Assembly (NCBI RefSeq): GCF_001418105.1
Contig: NZ_LIQI01000019.1
Span: 62,001-126,000, forward strand
DNA: 64,000 nucleotides
DNA from: Lacinutrix himadriensis
Lineage (GTDB): Bacteria; Bacteroidota; Bacteroidia; Flavobacteriales; Flavobacteriaceae
Direction of reading: 5' to 3'
This document shows positions 45,087-53,913 of the stretch, in pieces; the first letter of the stretch is position 1; every line of letters begins with the position of its first letter. Under the pieces are notes generated by a model. That model made no database searches and was not told the origin of the DNA. It saw nothing but the letters and a program-made list of their open reading frames with translations. The position numbers and the translations under genes are program-made.

Positions 45087-46484
45087 ATGGACATTACTGC
45101 TGCTTATACCGATCTATATCAAATTACCATGGCGCAAGTCTACTTTGTTACCAAACCAAATGGTAACGCTGTCTTTGATTATTATTATCGTCGTAATCCT
45201 TTTGATAATGGCTATGCCATATTTGCAGGTTTAGAGGATGTTTTAGATATTCTGGAGTCGCTTAAATTCTCCGATTCTGACATTTCCTATTTAAAGCAAA
45301 AAGGATTTGAAAATGAGTTTTTAGAGTACTTGAAAAATTTCAGCTTTAAAGGAAGTATTCGCTCTAGTAAAGAAGGAGATATTGTTTTTCCAAACCGTCC
45401 TATTTTACAAGTTGAGGCTAATATTATAGAGGCACAAATTATAGAAACACTTTTACTTAATATTCTTAATTTTCAAACCTTAATCGCAACCAAAGCCAGC
45501 AGAATACGATACAGTGCCAAAGATGCTATATTATTAGATATGGGATTACGTCGTGCACATGCAACTGGAGGTTATTATGCGTCTAGAGCTGCTGCAATTG
45601 GCGGTTTTGATAGTACCAGTAATGTGAAAGCAGCAGAAGATTACAATATTCCATCTACAGGAACAATGGCACATTCTTTTATACAGAGTTATGATAATGA
45701 ATTAGAGGCTTTTCGCGATTTTGCACAAGTACGACCTAAAAACTGTGTGCTGTTAATAGACACGTACAATACTTTAAAACTAGGGCTTCCAAATGCGATT
45801 ATAGTCGCAAAAGAAATGGAAGAAAGAGGAGATAAATTGTTTGGAATACGTTTGGACAGTGGTGATTTAGCGTATTTATCCAAAAAAGCGAGAGCCATTT
45901 TAGATGCTGCCGATTTGGGATATGTAAAAATTGTAGTTTCTAATCAGTTAGATGAATTTGTTATCAAAAGTTTAAAAGAACAAAACGCACCTATTGATGT
46001 TTTTGGTGTGGGAACCAATTTAGTTACCGGAAGACCGGATGCAGCTCTGGATGGTGTTTATAAATTATCGGAATACAATGGGGCTCCAAGAATTAAACTC
46101 TCGGAAAATATTATAAAAGTATCACTACCTTTTAAAAAGCAAGTGTATCGAATGATAGATGCCGATGGTATGTTTTATGGTGCAGATGCGGTGGCTATTT
46201 ATTCTGAAGGTGAGATAGACAAAATGGAACACCCTTTTGATATTACAAAACAAATAGATATTAGTCCGCTAAAAAAAGAACCTCTATTAGAATTAGTAAT
46301 GGAACATGGTAAACGTGTGGCACCTATTAGAACGGTTACTGAGATTTCGAAATATTCACAATCCCGTTTAGCACAACTTCCTAATGAATATAAACGTTTT
46401 CAGAATCCGCATACCTATAAAATTGGACTTAGCAGTCAGCTTAAAAGCGAACGAAATGATCTAATTAACCAACATAAAAGCTAA
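45087..46484 (+). CDS. pncB: Nicotinate phosphoribosyltransferase
   Basis: 465 residues. It makes nicotinate mononucleotide from nicotinate, PRPP and ATP. N-terminal TDLYQITMAQVYF, then GLRRAHATGGYYASRAAAIGG and the PRPP region FGIRLDSGDLAYLSK. Two bases before pncA, so the two salvage genes form an operon. Confidence 0.93.
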   Translation: MDITAAYTDLYQITMAQVYFVTKPNGNAVFDYYYRRNPFDNGYAIFAGLEDVLDILESLKFSDSDISYLKQKGFENEFLEYLKNFSFKGSIRSSKEGDIVFPNRPILQVEANIIEAQIIETLLLNILNFQTLIATKASRIRYSAKDAILLDMGLRRAHATGGYYASRAAAIGGFDSTSNVKAAEDYNIPSTGTMAHSFIQSYDNELEAFRDFAQVRPKNCVLLIDTYNTLKLGLPNAIIVAKEMEERGDKLFGIRLDSGDLAYLSKKARAILDAADLGYVKIVVSNQLDEFVIKSLKEQNAPIDVFGVGTNLVTGRPDAALDGVYKLSEYNGAPRIKLSENIIKVSLPFKKQVYRMIDADGMFYGADAVAIYSEGEIDKMEHPFDITKQIDISPLKKEPLLELVMEHGKRVAPIRTVTEISKYSQSRLAQLPNEYKRFQNPHTYKIGLSSQLKSERNDLINQHKS

Positions 46485-46486
46485 AT

Positions 46487-47092
46487 ATGAAAACACTTCT
46501 AGTCATCGATGCACAAAATGATTTTATGCCTAGTGGATCCCTTGCGGTACCTAACGGTAATAAAATTGTACCTGTAATAAACAGCATACAAGATAGATTT
46601 GATTTGGTAGTAGCCACACAAGATTGGCATCCAAAAGACCATTCTAGCTTTGCTATAAACCAGGATGGGAAATCGAATTTTGAGACTATAGAATGGCGTG
46701 GAAAAACACAAGTTTTATGGCCAGAACATTGCGTACAAGGCAGCGAAGGAGCAGCATTACATCCGGAATTAAACACTACAAAATACGAAGCTATTTTTAG
46801 AAAAGGAACCGATAAAAACATCGACAGTTATAGTGCCTTTTATGACAATAACCACTTAAAACCAACTGGTTTAAATGGCTATTTAAAAGAAAAAGGAGCA
46901 TCGCAACTCTATTTTTGTGGTCTAGCTTCCGATATTTGTGTTTACTTTTCTATTTGTGATGCCATCAAAGAAGGGTTTGAATGCTTTTTTATTGAAGATG
47001 CTTCGAAAGCATTAGATATAGAAGCATTTGAAAATATTAAGACCAAGATGATTGCTATGGGAGTACATATTATAACATCTGCATCTTTATAA
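46487..47092 (+). CDS. pncA: Nicotinamidase
   Basis: 201 residues. Hydrolyses nicotinamide to nicotinate for pncB. Catalytic triad D8, K106, C151 and metal ligands D46, H48 and H81 (QDWHPKDH, PEHCVQG) are all present. Confidence 0.93.
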   Translation: MKTLLVIDAQNDFMPSGSLAVPNGNKIVPVINSIQDRFDLVVATQDWHPKDHSSFAINQDGKSNFETIEWRGKTQVLWPEHCVQGSEGAALHPELNTTKYEAIFRKGTDKNIDSYSAFYDNNHLKPTGLNGYLKEKGASQLYFCGLASDICVYFSICDAIKEGFECFFIEDASKALDIEAFENIKTKMIAMGVHIITSASL

Positions 47093-47421
47093 AACAACGA
47101 AACTACTGCATCAGTTAACCTTTCTCGTACCACCATGTCCGCCAGCAACCACAAGCATTATTTTTATACTTAAATAAATAAACTTGAAAAACTGAATAAC
47201 AGGATTCATCATTTTAAATCTTTGGTATTTTGATATTCTCTGTGTCATGATATTTTATTTTTTATATGATTAAATGAAAGTTGTCCTATTTAAAGCGTTT
47301 ATTATCCGATTAAAAAAACACCCCTAAAGTCCCCTCGAGGGGACATTACTCAGATGTGAAAACTCTAAATCATCAAGTTATCCTAACCGTATTTTTAAGA
47401 AAACCTGTTTTGGTAGGATTC
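47093..47421. other. 329-bp gene-free stretch between pncA and the SQR-like gene
   Basis: No credible gene. AT-rich, with a single arm of the GC-rich repeat at 47314-47345 and a GC-richer piece at 47125-47155. Confidence 0.65.
47314..47345. repeat. Single copy of the 32-bp CACCCCTAAAGTCCCCT repeat
   Basis: Matches the arm of the inverted repeat at 53773-53804 with one change (CTCGAGG for CTCAAGG). It contains an internal GTCCCCTCGAGGGGAC palindrome. Confidence 0.85.
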
Positions 47422-48878
47422 CTACTCTGGAATCAACCACCAAAATGGTCGCATTTTAGCTTTATAGATAAAGGCATAATGCAACGCTAATTTTAGCCAA
47501 TGTCCTGCTAAACCAATTTCGCCAAAGGTCTTCCCTAATTGTCTACCTTGTGTTTTTGGATATTTTTCATAGTCAGGAACAATTGGATACGTTGTAATAC
47601 TTACACCGCTTCCTGATGTCATTCCGTAACCAGCAGAAGCAATACAAGCGGCTCCCATATTACCCATAGATCCTTTGTGATTTAAAGATTCTTTTCCACT
47701 TTTAATAGAATCTATAATATTATCTGCGACTATTTTTGCGGTAATACCAGATGGCATTCCTGTTCTTGGTGGCGCTGGTGAAATCACTGTGCCGTTTTTA
47801 CTTGTTCTTGGTTTAGAAATAGCATGTGGTGGTGCAAATGCAATTCCGGGAGCAAAAATGTTTTTATAACTCGGATTTTGATAGGTTTCTGGCCAATCTT
47901 TAACCGACCATTCTGCATAAGGTTTTGCTGTATAATCTGCGTCGACAATCATAAATCCTTTAAACAGTTTCTCTGTAATATCGTTTTCATTTTATCATAG
48001 GCTTTAAAACCATGACCAGAAAACGAAGGAATTAGCATCGCGAAATCATATGCTTCCGTTTTATATTCTCCTTCTAAATTTTCATAATGCGCTAGGCCAT
48101 CTTCCACTTTATTAACTCCTGCGCCAAGTATCCATTTAATGTCTCTATCTTCAAAAACCATTTCTACCATTTCATGTGATTTCATAGTCATACTTCCGTA
48201 GCTTAACAACATACCATCCATTCCGAAATCCCCTAATTGGTATTCGTTAGAAATCCATGTTACTTCTGCCATATCACGTACATTATGTTTGCGTAATTCT
48301 TGCTCAACATTTAAAATATACTCAAAAGCAGCTCCTTGACAAGTAGATTTTGCATGTCCTGTTCCTATTAATATTTTAGCTTTTTTACCTTTTTTCATTT
48401 CTTGAATTAAGGCATTTAGACCTTCCCAAGCGTGATCTGCATGCGTATAGGTACAAACAGAATATGCTTTATTTTTGCCAGGAATTAAACCTTCCGTCGC
48501 TTCAAAATTTAATTTCGGTCCAGTAGCATTAATCAAATAATCGTACGTTATTTTTTCTTGTTGTCCTTTGTTCTCTCCTACTACATATTCAGATAAAACA
48601 TACGGTTTCTCTTCGGTTTTATCTCCTTCCGGGTAAAACGAAATCGCTTTGGCTTGCTTATATCCAATACCTTTCTTTTTATATAGAGGTTCTAATGGAA
48701 AATAGATTTTCTCCGATTTCATTCTTCCAATTCCAACCCAAATGTTAGACGGCACCCATTGGTAATTACTGTTAGGCGACACCACAACAACTTCGTGTTT
48801 TTTGGGCAGTTTTCTACGCAAATGCGTTGCTGCAACGTGGCCAGCAATACCGGCTCCTAAAATGACGATTTTAGACAT
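47422..48878 (-). pseudogene. Sulfide:quinone oxidoreductase-like FAD protein, frameshifted
   Basis: Two frames, 48878-47949 and 47952-47422, give one protein of about 485 residues. FAD-binding GAGIAGHVAATHLRR at the start, cysteines in SVCTYTHADHAWEG, HAKSTCQGAAFEY and MGAACIASAG, and a C-terminal membrane-associated helix fit SQR or related NAD(P)/FAD oxidoreductases. At 47990-47993 (minus strand GATAAAATG) one more A would restore D-K-N-E-N-D-I-T-E-K-L-F-K-G-F-M-I-V-D continuously. Either a real one-base deletion, a variable run, or a sequencing error. A GTNAC promoter lies upstream. Confidence 0.75.
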
Positions 48879-48894
48879 GATTGTTATTTTTATA

Positions 48895-48938
48895 TAAAGA
48901 TAACTTCAACTAAAACATCATACAGTCACTTTTGTTAC
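48895..48938 (-). promoter_or_regulatory. GTNAC-type activator site and -7 box, SQR-like gene
   Basis: GTCAC-TTTT-GTTAC at 48925-48938 and, on the minus strand, TATCTTTA at 48895-48902 (one change from TAnnTTTG). Centre-to-centre 33 bp; site 47 bp before the start codon. Confidence 0.65.
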
Positions 48939-49064
48939 ACAAGTAATTTAAATTACCTTCTTACAACTACAAACCGCTAATTCATTCATTATAAATAAAA
49001 TAAAGCGCTGTTTTTTATAACTATGGAAGCATATACCTAAAACCAAAAAATTGTCTGTTTTTTG

Positions 49065-49913
49065 TTAAGGTTGTGAAATAGCACACAGTTTTTTAACTTC
49101 CTCTAAAACACGATGCATTCTTTTTTCTGACATTCCAATATTTTTCATTTTATTGGATGCGTTAATTAACTCCTTAACCAAAACAACATCTTTCTCTATA
49201 AGTTGGTGTTTTTCTCTTTTAGTTAATGTTGTTAAAGTAGTAACAGGAAATAATGCCATAGAATCAATAGTTGCTTTTAGTCCGTTGTTTTTTGGGTAAT
49301 CCCAACTCAACAATGTTAGTCCAACACATTTTGCATAGTTAATAGCATCTTCGGTAAACCTAGTATTGGTAACCAACCAACCTTGTTTTAAATGGGTTTG
49401 ATTTTTTGAATTGGTATTCCATTGTTCCTGAATATCTAAAAATATAGAATTAATATATAATGGTACTTTTACATTGCTTGCTCCTTTAGCATCAGAATGA
49501 AACTTACATTCAATAGCATAAACATTTCCATCTTTTTCTGCTAGTACATCAATTTCATGCGTAACACAGGCACCATCTAATATAATGCTTACTTCCGTTT
49601 TATATCCTTTTTCTTTTAATAGCGCTCCAACCAATCGCTCAAACGGAAAACCAGTTGGACCTAAATCAAATATAGCACGTTTTAAACTATATCGTGAAGC
49701 ACAAACCTTATTCTGTTTTTTTAATAAAGCAAATGCCTTCTTATAGATTTCATTAGATGACATACCATCATAAATAACGGGTTGAATTCCATGTATAATA
49801 GTTTCAATCACACCTTTTGGTGCTCCTGCAGATTGAAGGGAATTTTTTAATTTTTCGAAAGAAAAAAGTTCCATTTGATCATTACCCTTTTTAATATAAA
49901 TTTGCTTTTCCAT
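49065..49913 (-). CDS. ATP-cone plus restriction-endonuclease-like (PD-(D/E)xK) protein
   Basis: 282 residues. Residues about 1-85 are an ATP-cone (FSFEKLKNSLQSAGAP, IYKKAFALLKK), 86-215 a Mrr-type nuclease fold with FERLVG at 91-96, HEIDVL with D122 and the ECK motif E135-x-K137, and a C-terminal helical piece. A nucleotide-sensing N-terminal and an intact nuclease core. Last gene of a long run, 14 bp after the OMPLA-like gene. Function unknown; defence or DNA repair are possible. Confidence 0.75.
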   Translation of the reverse strand: MEKQIYIKKGNDQMELFSFEKLKNSLQSAGAPKGVIETIIHGIQPVIYDGMSSNEIYKKAFALLKKQNKVCASRYSLKRAIFDLGPTGFPFERLVGALLKEKGYKTEVSIILDGACVTHEIDVLAEKDGNVYAIECKFHSDAKGASNVKVPLYINSIFLDIQEQWNTNSKNQTHLKQGWLVTNTRFTEDAINYAKCVGLTLLSWDYPKNNGLKATIDSMALFPVTTLTTLTKREKHQLIEKDVVLVKELINASNKMKNIGMSEKRMHRVLEEVKKLCAISQP

Positions 49914-49927
49914 ACTTTCGTATTGTT

Positions 49928-50821
49928 TTAAAATCTTAAAATTTCGGTCATAATTCCAAATCGGATAACAGACAATTGCTGTTCAAAATAAATATTATAA
50001 TAATCCATTCCATGATAAAACTGAACAAACAACCCAATATCTTCTAAAAACTTTGGATGATAATAAAAGGTAACACTGGCATTAAATCTTTCCAAATCAA
50101 AAACGTCTAAATCATTATAATTATCTAACATTATTGTTGCTTCCGCTTTTAAAGAAAAATTTGCTCTATCGCTATTAGAATCGGTTAAAGGAAACTTAAA
50201 AGATGTAAAACTATTATGCCAACGCAACCCACTATATCTTCCTTTTAACTCTGGTAATAACCAACTTTTAGGATGAATTTCAATGGCACTTTTTAAAGTT
50301 TTAATGGCTTTTAACTTATTACTATATCCTGTTTTAAGAAAACCGAATTCAACAAAATTAGTTGCAAAATTTCCAGATTGCAAGTTGATCGTGTTGTCTT
50401 CATTATAAAAATCGCCAACTTGCCCATTAGAATGGTGTGCTATTTTACCGAATAACACCATCTGATTTTGTACATCTGTTTTATGTACTAAATAGTATAC
50501 TGCAATTTGTGGAATATAACTAGGTGTACGAACAGGATAGGACTCTTCATTGTACATCCTAATAATAATTTGTGCTGTTAACACAGCCATTAATTTTGGA
50601 TTTTTTTGTTTTCTAATAACAAATGACGGATTTACATTGGCTTCAAACATTAAGGATGCTATATTTCCTATATCTGTTGGGAATGTGATATAACTATCAC
50701 TTTGATTGATTAAGGCTATTTTTGATAAATCCAATTGTGGAAGTGTATCTATATCATTTTGCGAAAAAGCAAAATGAACAGACCATAATAGGAAAACGAA
50801 TATGTACGCTCTTATTTTCAT
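49928..50821 (-). CDS. Outer-membrane phospholipase A-like protein
   Basis: 297 residues with a signal peptide (ending FAFSQ). H129 and S131 in AHHSNGQ match the NHDSNGQ motif of E. coli OMPLA (H142, S144), and the C-terminal FVQFYHGMDYYNIYFEQQ plus VIRFGIM fits the last beta strands of that family. The Asn of the triad is not certain. OMPLA hydrolyses phospholipids in the outer membrane. Start 20 bp after cytochrome b561. Confidence 0.65.
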   Translation of the reverse strand: MKIRAYIFVFLLWSVHFAFSQNDIDTLPQLDLSKIALINQSDSYITFPTDIGNIASLMFEANVNPSFVIRKQKNPKLMAVLTAQIIIRMYNEESYPVRTPSYIPQIAVYYLVHKTDVQNQMVLFGKIAHHSNGQVGDFYNEDNTINLQSGNFATNFVEFGFLKTGYSNKLKAIKTLKSAIEIHPKSWLLPELKGRYSGLRWHNSFTSFKFPLTDSNSDRANFSLKAEATIMLDNYNDLDVFDLERFNASVTFYYHPKFLEDIGLFVQFYHGMDYYNIYFEQQLSVIRFGIMTEILRF

Positions 50822-50841
50822 TTATATAGTTTTCATTCTTT

Positions 50842-51420
50842 TTAATCTTTGTCTTTTGAGCCACTAACAATTCTTGAAATAATTCCTTTTTGTTCTGTAA
50901 ATTCTGCAATTAACACACCTGCTAAATGGATAACCATGAATGCAATTAGATAGTAAATACCAAGTACGTGGATTTCTTCCATTGGTTTTTTCAATTCTTT
51001 TGGTCCTAATTCTATGATAAGTCCAGTTACCAGCGAAACAATAACACAGATATAAAAAATGAGGTATGTCCATTTCTGAATTTTCTTTTTTGTAGATAGG
51101 TTTTTACTAAAAGGATTTTGAATCTTCATTTGTCCGAATGCAGGAAGTATAAAACGAATACTAAATAGTCCAACCAATACATAACCTATGTAAATATGCC
51201 AATTCCACATTGGTTGTCTTATCTTTTTCGCCAAAACAAGGAGTTGATCTTGAGATAAACTCTGTTCGGCACTAATCAGGTAATCCTCTATGATAGCTGC
51301 CATATTATATTTATTCATCCATGTTAATCGCAAAAAAATAGTGATTAACAACAGTATAAATGAAACTGCAATTGCCCAATGAATTATTCGATATATTTTA
51401 GAATATTTTGTTTTTTCCAT
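50842..51420 (-). CDS. Cytochrome b561-family membrane protein
   Basis: 192 residues, four membrane helices with histidines for haem (RIIHWAIAV, WNWHIYIGYV, EEIHVLGIYY, HLAGVL). Such proteins carry electrons across the membrane. 11 bp after the 134-residue gene. Confidence 0.85.
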   Translation of the reverse strand: MEKTKYSKIYRIIHWAIAVSFILLLITIFLRLTWMNKYNMAAIIEDYLISAEQSLSQDQLLVLAKKIRQPMWNWHIYIGYVLVGLFSIRFILPAFGQMKIQNPFSKNLSTKKKIQKWTYLIFYICVIVSLVTGLIIELGPKELKKPMEEIHVLGIYYLIAFMVIHLAGVLIAEFTEQKGIISRIVSGSKDKD

Positions 51421-51431
51421 GATGGTTATTT

Positions 51432-51833
51432 TTAATTTATTGTACTATTTTGTTTTATACTGAAAAATGCTATTAGCGAGAAACTTAACGTCACTAACAT
51501 TCTAAAAACCATTGCCTTTATTGTTTTAGCTTCGTGAATTCCGCCATTATTAACATAAACTAGCAAAGCTATAAAAGCAATAATTAAGATGCCTAAAGCA
51601 ACAATTAACGCCCAAAACGTCCCCTTTTTGTTTTTTAAAAATCCGAAAACAGCAATTAAATATAAAATACTGCTCATAAAGTTTGTCCAAACTATAAACA
51701 AGACATAGTTTCCTTCTTTGGCTCTAATGCCAAACCAATCGAAAATTACAGAGCTACTTAAAAATAAAGTGAGCAATGCAAACAGTGCTAAAATAGTAGC
51801 ACTTACAGTGTTGATAATCTTTTTATTTTTCAT
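51432..51833 (-). CDS. Four-helix membrane protein, function unknown
   Basis: 133 residues from ATG 51831-51833 (an upstream in-frame start at 51863 lies deeper in the LOG gene). Four helices, no known motif. Overlaps the LOG stop by 11 bp, so translationally coupled. Confidence 0.65.
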   Translation of the reverse strand: MKNKKIINTVSATILALFALLTLFLSSSVIFDWFGIRAKEGNYVLFIVWTNFMSSILYLIAVFGFLKNKKGTFWALIVALGILIIAFIALLVYVNNGGIHEAKTIKAMVFRMLVTLSFSLIAFFSIKQNSTIN

Positions 51834-52587
51834 TTGATAAAGAATTATTAGACGATTCACCAAGCCACCATTTTGGTTTTACTTGCTTTTTCACCAATCC
51901 AAATTTTTTAATGGTATGTAGTTCAATATGTTTAATCACATCTTCAACAGAATCAGTAACAAATAATAGTTTCATATCTTCTGGACTGATGCTTTCATTT
52001 TCTGCCATTAATTGAATGTGATGACATAATTCCTTATGGTATTCCGAATCGAAAATAACCACAGGAAAATTTTGAATTACTTTGGTTTGAATCAGGATTA
52101 AAGCCTCAAATAATTCATCTAAAGTGCCAAACCCCCCAGGCATCACAACAAAACCGTAAGAGTATTTTACAAGAATAACTTTGCGTAAAAAGAAGTATGG
52201 TATATTAATCCATTTATGTAAATACGGATTAGGCTTTTGCTCGAATGGAAGAATAATATTACAACCTACAGAGTATCCTCCTGCTTCAAAAGCGCCCTTA
52301 TTAGCAGCTTCCATAATTCCTGGTCCACCACCTGTCATTACTGTAAAACCTATTTTTGCTAAAGCTGCACCAATTTTTTCCGCATTTTTATAATGCTCCG
52401 AATCTTTTGTAAATCTTGCAGATCCAAAAACAGTAACACATGGTCCAATAAAATGCATTTTCCGAAAGGCTTTTATAAAGTTAAAAAACACTTTAAAGGC
52501 AAAGGATAATTCATTAAAACGAGATAAAGGTCCGCGAACAAACAAAGATTCATCTCTAGATAGCTTTATTTTATTATTAGTCTTCAT
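51823..52587 (-). CDS. LOG-family (TIGR00730) nucleotide phosphoribohydrolase-like protein
   Basis: 254 residues with GGGPGIMEAANKGA and PGGFGTLDE, the active-site motifs of LOG enzymes that release bases from nucleoside monophosphates. Longer N-terminus as in the bacterial type II group. 11 bp after the ABC permease gene. Confidence 0.9.
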   Translation of the reverse strand: MKTNNKIKLSRDESLFVRGPLSRFNELSFAFKVFFNFIKAFRKMHFIGPCVTVFGSARFTKDSEHYKNAEKIGAALAKIGFTVMTGGGPGIMEAANKGAFEAGGYSVGCNIILPFEQKPNPYLHKWINIPYFFLRKVILVKYSYGFVVMPGGFGTLDELFEALILIQTKVIQNFPVVIFDSEYHKELCHHIQLMAENESISPEDMKLLFVTDSVEDVIKHIELHTIKKFGLVKKQVKPKWWLGESSNNSLSNEK

Positions 52588-52598
52588 AACATGATTTT

Positions 52599-53720
52599 TT
52601 ATGTTGTCTTTTTATAACTCCAAACTGCCAACCCATTCATTACAAAAGCATAAAGTGCTGTTTTTAATAACTGTGGAAGAATATCATTAAAACCAGAACC
52701 TTTAAGCATAACCATACGCATCACTTCTACAAAATATCGTATGGGGTTAAATTCGGTAAGGGTTTGCGCCCATTTTGGCATGCTTTCTATTGGCGTGAAT
52801 AAACCACTCATTAATATAAAAATAACCGTAAAAAACCATGCAATAAACATGGCTTGCTGTTGGGTATCTGTAAAATTAGATATAAACAATCCGATGCCTA
52901 AAATCACTAAAATATAAATAGAGGTATAAAAATATAGGAGTGTTAAACTCCCCAGCATTGGCACATCAAAAATGACTTTTGCTAAAATTAATCCAATAGT
53001 TAACAACCCCATTCCTATGACCCAAAATGGAAAAAGTTTACCTATTATAAACTGGCTTTTTTTAATAGGTGTTACGTTAATTTGCTCTAAAGTTCCTATT
53101 TCTTTTTCTCGGACAATATTCATTCCTGAAAGGAAAAGGGTAATCATAGTTACCAGTAAAACCAGTATACCAGGAACCATAAAAGTTTTATAATTTAAGG
53201 TTTTGTTATACCAGAATAAAGGAATGGTTTCTACGGCAATTGGTTGTACTTGTTTATCGGAAACCTGTAATACATCCATTTTTATGTTTTGATTAAAACG
53301 TTGTATAATTTGGTTGACATAAACATTTTCTACACCTGCGGCTGCACCATCAATTGCGTTAATAGTTATTCCTAAATTGGCATATTTTTCTATTTGCAAA
53401 TCCCGTTCAAAGTATTGCGGAATTTGTAAAAGCACATCTATTTCCCCTTTTAACATTTCAGCACTTGCTATAGCTTCCGAAGGAAAATCGGTTAAAACAT
53501 TAAAATATGTAGATGCATTAAATTTCTCGACTAATGCTCGAGATGTGGACGAATGATCCTTATCAATATAACCAAACTTGATATTTTTCACTTCAAAAGT
53601 AGCTGCGTTCGATAAAATAACGAGTTGCAATAATGGCAAAACAAAAATGATAGGAAGCATGCCTTTATTTCTAAAGATTTGCTTGAACTCTTTTTGTATG
53701 ATGTATAGAATTGTTTTCAT
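52599..53720 (-). CDS. ABC-2 type permease (YbhR/YhhJ-like), second permease
   Basis: 373 residues, N-terminal helix, large periplasmic domain, then five helices with EKEIGTLEQINVTPI. Works with its partner permease and the two ATPases in drug or ion export. A repeat-rich gap of 193 bp separates it from the partner. Confidence 0.9.
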   Translation of the reverse strand: MKTILYIIQKEFKQIFRNKGMLPIIFVLPLLQLVILSNAATFEVKNIKFGYIDKDHSSTSRALVEKFNASTYFNVLTDFPSEAIASAEMLKGEIDVLLQIPQYFERDLQIEKYANLGITINAIDGAAAGVENVYVNQIIQRFNQNIKMDVLQVSDKQVQPIAVETIPLFWYNKTLNYKTFMVPGILVLLVTMITLFLSGMNIVREKEIGTLEQINVTPIKKSQFIIGKLFPFWVIGMGLLTIGLILAKVIFDVPMLGSLTLLYFYTSIYILVILGIGLFISNFTDTQQQAMFIAWFFTVIFILMSGLFTPIESMPKWAQTLTEFNPIRYFVEVMRMVMLKGSGFNDILPQLLKTALYAFVMNGLAVWSYKKTT

Positions 53721-53725
53721 ATTAT

Positions 53726-53743
53726 TTCCTGCGCAGGCAGGAA
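53726..53743. repeat. TTTCCTGCGCAGGCAGGAAT repeat
   Basis: Small GC-rich hairpin between the two permease genes, of the same type as the palindrome at 23272-23291 and the copies near 33661 and 34889. Confidence 0.6.
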
Positions 53744-53772
53744 TCTTTTAAATTAAACATAGTTACATAAAA

Positions 53773-53860
53773 AAAAACACCCCTAAAGTCCCCTCAAGGG
53801 GACAATCCTTCAATTCAACCGAGTGAGCTGTCCCCTTGAGGGGACTTTAGGGGTGTTTTT
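53773..53860. repeat. Perfect 32-bp inverted repeat with 24-base loop
   Basis: Arms 53773-53804 and 53829-53860 are exact reverse complements (they start AAAAACACCCCTAAAGTCCC). Each arm has an inner GTCCCCTCAAGGGGAC palindrome. It sits in the gap between two permease genes of one operon, with T runs on both sides, so it could terminate or stabilise the transcript. A single arm occurs at 47314-47345. Confidence 0.92.
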
Positions 53861-53913
53861 ACGTTTCACTTTTATTCTTCATATTATTTAAAACTACACA
53901 GGATCGTTTATTT

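Noticed and set aside
47125-47155. Small coding region in the GC-richer part after pncA
   Set aside because: Short, no ribosome site, no recognisable product.
47949-47952. ATGA overlap suggesting two translationally coupled genes for the SQR-like protein
   Set aside because: One added base joins the frames into the expected continuous family sequence, so a frameshift explains it better.
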